From Pegea sp. RAD2-039 (taxonomy: Eukaryota; Chordata; Thaliacea; Salpida; Salpidae): a stretch of DNA of 64,000 bases. The notes under the pieces were generated by a model that ran no database searches, was not told the origin of the DNA, and worked only from the letters and a program-made list of their open reading frames with translations. Position numbers and translations under genes: made by a program. The DNA is taken from contig JAQGEQ010000071.1 in assembly GCA_034620365.1 (NCBI GenBank), forward strand, positions 1 to 64,000, read 5' to 3'. How positions within the stretch are numbered: the first letter of the stretch is position 1; each line of letters begins with the position of its first letter. Positions 10,999 to 22,147 of the stretch are shown piece by piece.

Positions 10999-12885
10999 AT
11001 GATGTTACTGAATAACAAGAAGAGTTTGAGTTTGGTTATGTTGAGTGTTCTGATGTTTGGTAAATATGTTTTCTTTAGGCGTTTGATAATTAAAACTAAT
11101 AACTAACCGCTGTTAATACGAGTTTATTTTGAAATTAAAAACTTTTATACTAAAACTTTAATAATTTTTTTGTGTAGGATTCGTTAAAGCTGAAAACAGT
11201 AACAATGCAGAGATGACAGCAGGTTTGTATATTCTCAATCAAGTTGTAAATATCGTCCATATTTACTTTGTGATCATAAAAACCGAGAGATTTGTGAATA
11301 TATTAGAAAGATAGATGTTGTCTTCACGAGTGTTTCACATTTGACATGATTCAGATAGCTTTAAGAGTAATCTAAATTTTTATCTAGAAGAAATCGTCAA
11401 GCACTCCGGCACTCCTTATGAAGTTGAAGAACAAGGAAACTTTGTACGATCAAAGCGTAGTCCTGATGATAACAGTTGGAATAAGATTGGAAACCATGCT
11501 TTTGTTCCATACTATTATGAAGTTAGTTTTCGTAAGTTGATCAAAAGTTTTCTTTGCTTTAAAACAATAAAACATAGATCTTAACACTAACAGCTTTTCT
11601 TGTTGTGCAACTTTAAAAGGTTTCCAAAGAAAAGTAAGAAAGGCAATGAAAATGATCGAAGATAGAACATGTGTCCGTTTCATACCTCGTACAAACCAAA
11701 CTGACTTTGTCGCTTTTAAATTCCATCAATTATCTTGTGCATCAGAAGTTGGAAAACAAGGAGGACCACAAAAAGTGATAACCTAACAATATAAAGTGTT
11801 GCTAATCTAAATAAGTAGAAATAACATTAAATAAACATTCATCTAAATAAAAAAGTTTATATTTTTAACTTTTTCAAATAGGTTTATATATCTAATGGTT
11901 GTACAGTTGGTGTAATTGTTGATGAGCTGATGCATGTACTAGGATTTGTTAATGACAATGGTACACCAGATAGAGATGAATCTGTGAAAGTTTTCACAAA
12001 AAGGTGAACAATTCTTTACATTTTAAACTGAAGAGATTACAAAACATCTTTTGAAGACTTTTAATAAATGTATTTTTGTTTAGAATCGGGCAAGCTGGAG
12101 TAGCACAACGTGAAAGATTGTCTAGAGAAGATGTTTTCAGAATCAATACAAAATACACATGCAAAGGTTTGAAATAAGTTAAAATTTTAAGATTAATGAG
12201 AAATTTCAGCTCAACAACCAAATGCCTGACATCAGATATTTGTTAACTTTCTATAAATCTGGCATCAATTCGTAAAAATATTTTACTTTGGCAGCAATTA
12301 TTTATGATTTTAAGGATTAGTTCAGATGTTTTAGTGGTATTTTTATTTGCAGGTTATCCAAGACGCATTATTTTTAATAGTAGAGCCGCTGCTAATCAAG
12401 TATACAAGTGTGTTGATAAAGTTGAAAAGTATCCATTGTGAGTTATTTGTTTATTATGATCTTTAAAAAAATGTATTTAAATAGATAAGTATAAAATGAT
12501 AAATATATTGTTTTATTTAGTTTGTTGTAAAGCAATCTTTCAAAGTAATCAAATTTTATCAAAATGTTTACCAAGGCCTAATTAAGATTGGTATCTGCAT
12601 AGTTTATTGAATATTAATCTGGTAGCAAAATTATGTTTAACGTATTACAAAAATGTTAAATACTACTGACCTAGTAAATTAGTTATTTGATTATTAGCAT
12701 TTCTTAAAAAGTATTTAATTTAATTTAAATTTTATTGTTACAGCTGTAGATTTGTTGCTCCAATTGATTGTCGGAATGGATTAGTATTGTATTGTCCCCA
12801 ACGCTGTCAAATATGTGAACGTCTTGTACAGCTTATTATAAAGCTGGAAAATAAAACAGGAAAACTTATAGCGCTTGAAAAATAA
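10999..12885 (+). CDS. Secreted astacin-like protein with ShKT domain, copy 2 (zinc site further lost)
   Basis: Eight exons parallel to copy 1: 10999-11059, 11178-11222, 11388-11531, 11620-11774, 11882-12003, 12084-12166, 12353-12437, 12744-12885. All frames and splice sites are intact. The signal peptide, RSKR propeptide site, N-terminal astacin subdomain and six ShKT cysteines are kept. The zinc motif reads DELMHVLGFVNDNGTP: the first zinc His has become Asp and the third Asn, leaving one of three ligands, with Glu still in the catalytic position. The Met-turn segment is missing as in copy 1. Loss of ligands with intact reading frame points to a non-catalytic role rather than simple decay, but this is inference. 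AATAAA lies at about 13249. Confidence 0.86.
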
Positions 12886-12930
12886 TTTATAAAAAATTTT
12901 GATCTGAAATTTATCTTCTTCGGTTTCGAT

Positions 12931-13128
12931 TTATTCTCTAAAATTCAACCAATAAAAAGATAATTCCAAACTATGACTGTCTTCCAGTTCAACAAAATTA
13001 TTGTCAACCTTAACAGAGCTTGCAGAAGAATATTTGAATTTTTTATACTGTTTAGTGAAGCTAACAAATTCTTTTATTTCTAGAATTCGAAATAACAAGT
13101 TTACTTTTGAAGCTATGTGAGAAAGCAT
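12931..13128 (-). pseudogene. 65-residue minus-strand open frame, unit 2 copy
   Basis: Second copy of the frame at 5430-5627, open over its full length, with four replacements (for example N to K and R to S) and no silent-site bias. Function unknown; probably not translated. Confidence 0.3.
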
Positions 13129-14415
13129 TCTAACAGTTAACTGCCCTAGGGTTTATTAAAAAAGCAGTTAGATTGAGAGTTACTCTTCCTAATATTACTT
13201 CAAATATATGCTTTTTGATTTAACTTATGTATGAATCAACTATCAATCAATAAAGTGATAAATTCTAGAAAGTATTTTGGCTAATCAATTCCTAAACTAC
13301 TAAATGTTCAGTAACGAGCTAATACTCAATAATCTTAATCTATTTATACTCATATCCAATAAAGCAATCACAAAAATGTTTTGATTAAATGTCAGTCTAA
13401 TGTAACTTTATTTGCAATAAAAATCTGATAGAGGGTAAAAACTAATAAACTTTTTAAACTCGGCGAGTTTAATAGACCCACATCTTCTATTTGATGCTAA
13501 TGACTGGTGTCACTAGAAAGAACATTTGAGCATTTTAATAAAAAGCTTTAGGTTGGATGGGACTGATGGAAACGAATCTTTAAAGTTTTATTTTGCTATT
13601 CAGACATGTAGGAAATACTTTGGTAATTATCATAATTATACAAAGATTGAGTCGATTCTGTTCAAAAACTATATGTAAGAAAACTAAATGAATTTTTTAC
13701 TTGACACCACTTAATTATATAAAAATGTTAACCAAACCAATAGTTTGATAAAAATCAAAACAATTTTTTCTATTATTAGTATTTATCTGGAACTAAAGGT
13801 TAAAGGTTTCTTGTTAATAATTCATTTGAAATACTTGAATTTTTTCACTTTAAAGAATGTACTGCTGACTATTTTGTATCATCAATACCTTCTAAACATA
13901 AAAGACAAGTGATAGCTGATTCTAGCGTCTTTGTTTAGTCAACTTGTTTCAACAAAAAGAATAAAAGCTCACAATGATTTATATTCAAATAACTATTATT
14001 CTTTTTAAATAGAAAATAACTGAATAACTCAGAAGTTAAATTCATTTATTAGAAACACCACATCGATTGTTAGAAATCATATATCAATATTATATGAACT
14101 TTCTCATCAACCGTTAAAATTTGAGGATACTCGGCCGAACAACCGAATCTTCAAAGATAGCTCTTCAATAATATTTTTATCGAAAATATTAGAAGTATAA
14201 AATTATGACAAGTTATAAAAATATATATTAGCAACAAATAACAGTGTTTATTTCAAGTGCAAAAGTACCACACCTAATAGTTTTTGAAGACTTCACGTTT
14301 TTATATTTAGTTAATATTATAAGAATGACATTGTAGGTGAAAATGTGATCTTCGGAAATGGTCATTGTAATGATAATAACTTCTTATGAGAGCTTTATTC
14401 AATTGTGAATTGAAG

Positions 14416-14628
14416 CTAATGACAGAGATACAAACATCGAAAAATACAACAGTCAGTTACAGAAGAAAGTAGTTGTAGACAAAGAACAAGCCGAAAATTT
14501 GATAATACAATTACATCAGCAGTAAAATATTCTTCTGTTACACAAGTCAAATGTACCACATTCTCCCCAATCAGTTGAAAACTGTCAAGCCATGATGAAT
14601 TGTGAACAAAAAAATCTTGAATGTTCAT
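14416..14628 (-). pseudogene. GRAM/PH-like exon relic, unit 2
   Basis: Here the frame is open for 70 codons: MNIQDFFVHNSSWLDSF, then GENVVHLTCVTEEYFTADVI and VLSNFRLVL. The match to the myotubularin-related GRAM/PH start is clearer than in unit 1. No flanking exons of a phosphatase are visible within the unit and no good donor follows, so this is a stranded exon fragment rather than a working gene. Confidence 0.4.
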
Positions 14629-15051
14629 ATTTACTTATTTAAGTTGTAATAAATTAAAGTGAAACTACTTGGAATAAGTTTTTTATAAATTTGAATTGTT
14701 TACTTTTATGTTCTACATCTTTAATAAATAGATTAGTTTAGTTTCTAAAAATTATATTTTCAAAATCTTAAGAAACTTAACGCTTACCTTAAAAAAGTTC
14801 ATTTAAAATTTTTATCTAAATAACTACTGATAAGAATAAATTATATGTTTTTAAACATCAAATGTTAGTATATGACTGAAATTTCAATTAAATTGTAACA
14901 AAAATTATGTGCAAATGGCTACAAGCTTGCTTAACCAATTTCTTGTTTGTCTCGAAAATCTTGGAGAACAAACAAGAAAGATTAGATCAACTATTGAAAG
15001 TTTAGCAAAAGTTAAGAAGAAAAATATTCTGAACATTGATCGTGAACTTTT

Positions 15052-15592
15052 ACAAAATCTCGTTTGACTGATTAAATCGAAAAGTTTGACTTTTAAACAT
15101 TTTCTTCTTCAAATAAGTGGTTTTATTTTTTCATCCAAGCAAGCTACTATTAATTTTGTTTTATTGAATATAATAACCAATGAAAGGTATTTTACCTGGA
15201 TAAAGTATATGTAGTTATATAAAAAAATCTTCAAATGAGTGACTCTGAATTAGTTGTTGTCAATAACAATTCACAAAGATGTTTTTGTTTAAAAAAGAAT
15301 CAAATTAATTTTCAACGATTTTGATTTTCATATATTTAAGTAAATATACATTTGTCACTACAAGTCTCAATTGAAACCATGAAACAAATGATTTTACTTT
15401 TTATCTTCTCTTTAGCTTTACAGTATCTTAGTCTAAATGTGTGGCGTAGCGGTTAGCAAACCAAACCTTCAGTCGGGAAGTTCTTGATTTGAGCTCAAAG
15501 GACAACTCTTTGATCATTGAAAATACCCAGACAGCATTTGAATCTGGTTAATGACATCACTTCTAGGAGACTGAAAACTCCAAATATAAATC
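15052..15592. repeat. Inverted-repeat-bounded segment, copy 3 (left repeat absent)
   Basis: Same orientation as copy 2, at the junction of units 2 and 3. The right terminal repeat is present (ends near 15592). At the left end the repeat is replaced by unrelated bases (ATTGATCGTGAAC). An 11-bp deletion relative to copy 2 lies near 15512. The tRNA-like core is at about 15439-15498. Confidence 0.8.
15439..15498 (+). repeat. tRNA-like pol III promoter relic, copy 3
   Basis: Same A-box and degraded B-box as the copies at 107-166 and 7941-8000. Orientation as in copy 2. Confidence 0.5.
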
Positions 15593-17605
15593 TCTAGTTA
15601 AACAGTTATAGATAGTTCGTCACTATACTCAGTGTCGTTCTGGCAGATCCTGCAACGCCATACGGGTGTACTTGCATCAGTGTATGGGCAACCTTTGGAA
15701 ATCAATAATTTCTACGTTGAACTCATTGTTGACCGTTCTAGGCAAAGGAAAACCGAAATATAACTTTAGTGTTGGCTTGATATTAAAAGTAAAATGTCAA
15801 CAACATATTAACCTAAGCAATGAAATATGTTTCTGATAAACAATTCAATTACAGATTTATCTCTGCTGAACTTGAAAAATTTCTAGAATGTGAGTCGTCT
15901 ACATTTTTTATGTTAAATTAATATTGAAGAAATCAAACAAAGACATACTTTATCATTCACGAACTTAAACAAGAAAAGTATTCTAACATCTTTCCTTCCA
16001 TTATGTTTAGTTTAAAAATGAGCATTTTCGTTACCATCTAGGTAAGTGTTTATGTGCTCTGCTACTCACAGAATGGTAACTTAGTTTCAAATCACAAACT
16101 TATTTTATGGATGAATTTCTAATGTTTGTTTTTTCATGGTAATGTTTCACATATATAAGAACTAAATGAAAGCTATCAGCTGTTTATTACAATTTTATAT
16201 CAAACATCAAGTCGAATTAGTGTTGGTAGCATACGTTGATAGTTATTATTACGCAAATATACTTACTGCAGATATAACATCAGTAAAAACAAAACATTTG
16301 TAGACTTGGTTTATTTATAAGGTTGTCGTTTTTCTGATTACATCTCAATCGTTATTTTTAATTTTAAAAAGGAATTATTAAAAACTGTTAAAAAATTATG
16401 TAATTAATTTAAATAAACTAATTTTAAAGATTCATTAATTGACAATTTTGAGACGATTTAATTATTTTTTGAAAAATTTTGGTTCTGATGTTATTTTAAT
16501 TGGCTTTTCAACTATTATATAAGCTGCTCAATCAAATATACTTTTAGAGGTAATTTAGTAAGTAAGAAAAAGGGTATAGAAAAAAAGAAGTCTGGTTTTT
16601 ATTTTATACGAGAATTATAAGTCATATTGTTTGTGAAAATATCACAACTTTAAATAAGTAGTTCTCAAATCATATTAATTCATTATTTTACTTCGTTTAA
16701 TCTTTTCATTTTTCACTTACAATGTAAACTGGCCATCAATCTTAGAGCTTCTTAAAAACTTACGAGCAAGATTTATTCACAAATAAACTTGCTTTAGCTT
16801 TTAAAGTACTGAAATACTTGATTTGATTAAATGAATACTCATTTAGATGTTCATTCTGAAAGAATATAAGTTAAAAAATTTTAACTTCGATCTTTTGATT
16901 TTGCGGGTATCTTTTAATTTGTACCAAAAAACATTTGGTTTCACAAACAAGCTTAGAAATTACTTATTAAATAAAGAATTTGACTTTCTGTTGCAGTGTG
17001 ATAATTTATCAGTTACTGATGACAATTACAAATTTTTTCTTTTCTATTTTGGTCAATGCAAGCTTATAGTTCAAGCTTCAAACGCTTATTATCAAATTAG
17101 TTTCTACTAAATCTTTTAAAAGAAAACTTAAAGATTTATAACTTACTTTTTGTAATGGTTTATAAATTTTGTTAAAGATGAATATTTTCAATATATTTAT
17201 TCAAGAAACCATCATGATAAAATTTAATTTTTAGTGAACTTCAATTTTCAAACTCTAGCAAGAAAAAAAAATTATTTGAAACTTCCTAAACACAGAGCTA
17301 CTTTCTTCAACTTTAATAAACAAACCTAGGAGATATCTTCGGTTGACATTTTTTACTCGTTTCAAATATTTTGCTGATAAATAAGGATTCTTATTTATTT
17401 TAAATATTTCTTTTCAAACAATTACAAGAGTTGCTCAATCAAAAAAAATATTTTAAGGTTATGTAGTATGCAAAGTAAAGAATATAGAAATAAGTCTGTT
17501 TTTTTTTTATGAGAAGTCTTAATCAAGTTGGTTTTGAAAATATCACTACGACTTTAAAGCAGTAGTTCTCAAATTATACTTTTTTCTTTGTTTACTTCTT
17601 TAAGA
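15593..17605 (+). repeat. Tandem unit 3, truncated before its astacin gene
   Basis: It matches unit 1 from 591 to about 2600 and then stops abruptly at TAAGATATTTT, where LINE sequence begins. The astacin gene expected near 18.5 kb is therefore not present in this copy. Confidence 0.92.
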
Positions 17606-18059
17606 TATTTTATTATTGATATTATATTTTATTTTTATTATTGACATTGTATTCAAGAATTGGAGGTACGTATAATTTGAAAATATTGATAAAGAAGCAT
17701 GGGTCTATATAATTGAAGGTTTTTATAATAAGGTAGACAAGGTTGATTGATTCTGCAAAGATTTGGGAAATCCAATTTTGCCATTTAAAGTTAGATGATA
17801 GAGTAATGCCAAGGTCTAGGATCGAATATATTCGTTGAATAATGAATCCATTGATAGAATATTGTTTTAAGGAATTTATAGCATGTTTACGGGAGAAAGT
17901 TATAAGTTCATACCTTGTGGGCTGGATTCTGAGCTGCTAATTCGTAGACCAGTTTTCTACAGCGAAAGTGCAGTTTGAAATTTTGAAGGGTTACAAGATA
18001 ATAGCTTGATATCATCTCCATACACAAACACTCTGACATCATCTACTGCTACTAGTCTT

Positions 18060-19617
18060 CTGATGAGGTTGGATTGAGTTAAGAAGAGAAGGGGACCCAA
18101 AACGGAACTCTGAGGAACACTACTGGTGATTTGACTAGGAGTAGATCTTTCTACACGAGTTTGTTGGGTTGTACCTGTTAGTAATCTTCAATCCATTGTA
18201 AGATAAAGCTGTTAATTTTTAAGTTTTTCAATACACTAACGAGCGTAGTGTGTGGGACAGAATCAAACGCTTTAGTAAAATCAAGGTACATGATGTCACA
18301 GGGAGTATTACTTTCATAATGTGCTGTAAGCTCATTAAGAAAAGTGAGATGTTGAGTCAGGAAAGATCTCCGTTTCACAGCCATGGTGCTCTATCAAATG
18401 ACTGATCATATGATTGTGAATTACATGCTTTTCAGTTCTGCAGATAACTGAAGTCAGTAAATCTGGTCTGTAGTTAAGTGCAGTGCTTCTGGGACCTTTT
18501 TTATAAATTGGAGGAATAATAGCTTTCTTCCAACTTTGTGGAACTCTTCCTCGCCTCAGAGTTAAACAGTAGTGATAAAGAGGAAGTAGTTCTTCTTAAA
18601 ATCAAAGCAGGGATCTGATCAGGGGTGTTGGAAACTGATGACTTTAAAGAAGAAATAGCCTTAGCTACTACTTGGACCGTTAGGTCAAGATCTATCATCT
18701 CATAGACATTTGTAAGAATGTTGGAAGAGGAAAAAGAAGTATTGCTATCATCGGTTATACAATTGTTATTAAATTGATTGTTTTTAAATTCAGCTATATT
18801 CTTTGATTTCACCACAAGCTGATCGCTGTTATCAAGCAAGGGAGGTATTTGAGATCTCGCCTTAAGCTCGTAATTTATGAAACCAAAAAAGTGTTCTTGC
18901 TAAGTAAAGATAGGACTGTATTTTCTCTTCCTAAGTAGAAATCAGAAATATGTTTCTTGTAAACTGTACAAATATCTTTGTACAGATATTTGATGGATGG
19001 GACTGCTTTAGTTTGTTTATATAAAAGGTTCTTTAAGTGATGTAAATTCCTTAGATATCTGGGCAAATGTGGTTTTTTGTTGATTCTATAAAAAGGTATG
19101 AATTTCTCAATTGACTCGTCAACGATGTTTGTAAACCGATATGAGTAAACAGTATTGATGTCTTTGGTATAGTTGTAAACAGAAATCCAGTCAACACCTG
19201 ATAGAAACTTGTTGATACCATTAATATTTCCACGATGAAAATTCCTTTTGCAGAAGTTTCAACGTTCATGAAAAACGTTTGATGGAGCTTAAACTCAATC
19301 ATGTTGTGATCGCATTTTAGAGCAGAAGGTTCTTTTTGATCAACGTAGATATCAACGTTTTCAGGTTTTGATGTGATAAGAATATCTAAAGTATTACCAC
19401 TAACTTGGGTCGGAAAAGTAACCATCTGAGATTGATTATTAGCATCGAGGAAACTTACAAAGGCATGACTTAGAAAGGCTGAATTAGTATTATCGCTATC
19501 CAAGTTAAACGATTTTCCAATAAATGTTAAAGTCGGGTTACTCCAATCAATTTTACTAAAGTTAAAATCCCCCAAAATATATAACTCAGGACACACAACA
19601 CTCTTCAAAACCTTCAA
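18060..19617 (-). pseudogene. LINE ORF2 remnant (endonuclease and reverse transcriptase)
   Basis: The endonuclease retains LGDFNFSKIDW, NTLDILIT and CDHNMI, corresponding to the catalytic Asp/Asn and final His motifs. The RT retains YLDFTKAFDSVPH and VPQGSVLGPLLFL. The usual FADD active-site box appears as YGDD. The reading frame is broken at several points, between the endonuclease and the RT fingers and again beyond the palm. Confidence 0.85.
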
Positions 19618-20204
19618 TAAGGCCTTAACAGTAACCTCATCATTAATTTTAGAGAGTGGTATGTAGTTACATATGAAATGAGAAAACTTGAACTTTAATT
19701 AATGAAAATCGAAAGCGATAATCTCAAATCTTGGACAATTAATGGCAGCAATCTGAATTCTGGAGATTTTGGGTACAAGCGATGTTTTGTAAATTACACG
19801 CCTCTATCATACAGTCTTTTATAAAGCAAAACACAAAAAATATTACTGTCAACCAGAAAAGAGTCAGGATAAAACGGTCTTTAATTAAGTTTCAGTAATG
19901 TGAAATCTTGAGAATGCAAAACAGCTTTCAATCGGAAAATTTTGTTAATAATTGAAGAACATACCCAATGTAATAGAAGAATTTTATTTTTAACACTTGT
20001 TAGACTTGTTGATAGGCTTCTTTAAATTGATATCTTGGGCTGGAAGGATGGTATTCACAGCTGTGTGCAAGGAGATTTTGAAAAAAGAAGATGTGAGTCC
20101 ATTGGTTATTTGCTACTTCCGTTTTTCGGAATAACCATAACAATTCTCAAGGCCCATGGTGGACCTCAAATTTTGTATTTCAAATCAGTTGGTTGTTTCT
20201 TCTT

Positions 20205-20890
20205 TTAGATCAGTTGGTTCGCCTCTTTTAGAAGACTCTTATTTGCTAAGTAATCACCTTCACACATATCATGCGCTATTCTAATGCGTTTGAATTTTTT
20301 ATCAAGCCTTAGCTTGGCAAGAAACTTGCGTTTGTCCCAACTTTCCTGAAAGGACACTTTCAACAGTCTTTGAGGATCTGAGCTTTTTGCTCCAAGTCTG
20401 GTCATTGACACCTTTGGAACGTTCACAAAATCAAGATTTTGAGAGCACATTTGATTACAAAATTTACTGTCATCATCTTTATTAGTCTCACAGAGATTAA
20501 AGATGATGACATTTTATTCTCTGTCCAAAGTAAGTTTTTTGTGCGTGTCAGTGACTTTCTTGGCAAAAAGCTGCATCACTCAGCACTTTTGTCGGAATAG
20601 AAATCACCGACCACCGAGGCCCCTGTGACAGGTTTCTTTGTAGAGGCATCCAGTTCATCCATTGATTTAGACAAACTAGAAATCTTTTTGCTGATCTTGG
20701 CAACATCGTTGCCAATTTCAGATTTAATTTTGGCCGATTCAGCGGATAAAGATTTGCTGATTTCGGACAATAGGTTTGAGTTAGAGGAGGTAGATGTTAT
20801 GTCCATGGTTCTATATTTAATGCAGAATTGTTTAAATCCCGTTTGCTTCATCTGGTTATTTTGAAATATTTCATAAATTTTCTTGCTCAC
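20205..20890 (-). pseudogene. LINE ORF1 remnant
   Basis: The upstream part encodes a serine/lysine-rich coiled segment (SLSAESAKIKSEIGNDVAKI). The downstream part carries the pattern RLLKVSFQESWDKRKFLAKL, which matches the RNA-binding (RRM-like) region of CR1/Jockey ORF1 proteins. The two parts are in different frames with about 125 nt between them. Confidence 0.7.
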
Positions 20891-20959
20891 ATCACTACAG
20901 GTAAGATGAAACCACGAGGCATTTAATACATTCTATTGTCGGATCTTCACCAGAGCAGA

Positions 20960-21480
20960 TTTTATTGCAGGAATTTTATTTAAATAAATAAATTTAATAA
21001 ACTCTTTAATTGACATTTTTGAGTCGTTTCAGTTATTTTGTTGATCACATTCATGGTTTATCATCGTTTTATTTTCACTAACTGCTTCAGAAGACTTTTT
21101 ATGCAACCATTTTCAATAATTTTTAAAAAAACTAATTCAAAAATTATATAAATTTTTATAAAATTTTTTACATGTTTATTTGCAATACTTTTAAAAGAAA
21201 TGAGAATTAGTGTTTGAAACTAATTTATTAAGTTTTTGAAGTAAACCTTTACTGAAAGACTTATAACTTATTCTTTTATAAATATTTGGAAATATAATTG
21301 AAAGAAACAGTTTTAATATACTTTAAGATACTATTCTGATAAAATTGAGTTTTACCACAAATTCAAACCTCAAATTTTAATAGAAAGAAAATAAGAAAAG
21401 AATAACGAAAAAACGAATAAGTTCTTTTAAGTTTGAATAATCTGTTGAAAAACTTTCTGTAAAAACTTGCTTTTGAAACC
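20960..21480 (+). repeat. Old, strongly diverged partial copy of the tandem unit
   Basis: Stretches such as TTAATTGACATTTTTGAGTCGTTT and the later GACTTATAACTTATTC...CTGATAAAATT follow, in order, unit 1 sequence from about 1400 to 2320, with many substitutions and indels. It suggests the tandem array once extended further right and that this end is its oldest part. Confidence 0.55.
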
Positions 21481-22147
21481 TACCTACAGACTAGTAGTTT
21501 AACTTGCTGCCAAGTTTGATTCAACATAAAGATTGACGTTTACAGATATTTTTGTATTAAATGTACTATCCAAACAAAAGTTGCCAAATATTTGACGCAA
21601 CTGATGATTGTTTCAATAAATATTTCAGCACCAAAATTCATTTTTTTCACCAGGCACTTGATAGAAAGAGTTCAACTAAAAAATTGACCAAAATTTTAAA
21701 CGATGGACGAAAAAATGTGGATAGCTAACAGTTTCTAAAAGCTGATGCAGCAAATGACTTATAAAAATGAACTTAGCACCTTGAAATATAAACCATTCAC
21801 AAAATTAATGGTGTAAATGAGGTGTACATATTTGTAGAAGCCATTTTTGTTGAGTATTATATGTAGAAAACGAATAAAAAGCAAAATATTTGCCAAATTT
21901 ATCACCCAACTCTTTCTATCAAACCCAACTCTCAAACCATCTGATTGAAAAAACTTCAATTTGTTGCAAACGAAACCTGTAATCAAACACTAACAGTATT
22001 CAAGAAAATAAGCTCACATATCGTATAAAATGGTTTAGTTAAAAAAACAGTACAACAACTTTTCAAGGTTGAATAAAAGAACCTGGAAAAGTTAATATAA
22101 GAAGCAACAAATTTAAAGAAAGTATTTTCAGAAATCTTTGAAAAGAT
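21481..22147. other. Intergenic region 3' of CAMSAP
   Basis: AT-rich, no supported gene on either strand. It will include the CAMSAP 3' UTR on the minus strand. Confidence 0.6.

Larger units (their letters stand above)
8107..15051 (+). repeat. Tandem unit 2 of the ~7.5 kb duplication
   Basis: Near-identical to unit 1 over most of its length, with the same order: internally duplicated AT-rich block, astacin-ShKT gene, 3' flank with the same remnants. An 87-residue frame at 9364-9627 is open here and in unit 3 but shifted in unit 1, so it is not treated as a gene. Confidence 0.95.
12886..15051. other. 3' flank of astacin copy 2, no intact gene
   Basis: Same make-up as 5360-7535. It carries the 65-residue minus-strand frame at 12931-13128 and the GRAM-like relic at 14416-14628. 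Otherwise AT-rich with no coding signal. Confidence 0.6.
17606..20950 (-). mobile_element. Decayed CR1/Jockey-type LINE
   Basis: On the minus strand, an ORF1-like region (about 20890-20205) is followed by an apurinic-type endonuclease (about 19617-18900) and a reverse transcriptase (about 18840-18060). The 3' end near 17606 is an AT-rich tail of TTATT-like repeats, typical of target-primed insertions. Length is near that expected for a full element with a shortened 5' end and 3' half. Several frameshifts and stops separate the coding pieces, so it is not active. Its 3' end abuts unit 3 and its 5' side abuts an old diverged piece of the same unit. Confidence 0.88.

Noticed and set aside
11450-11683. 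Minus-strand frame of 77 codons
   Set aside because: It is antisense across astacin copy 2 exons 3-4 and the intron between; no independent support.
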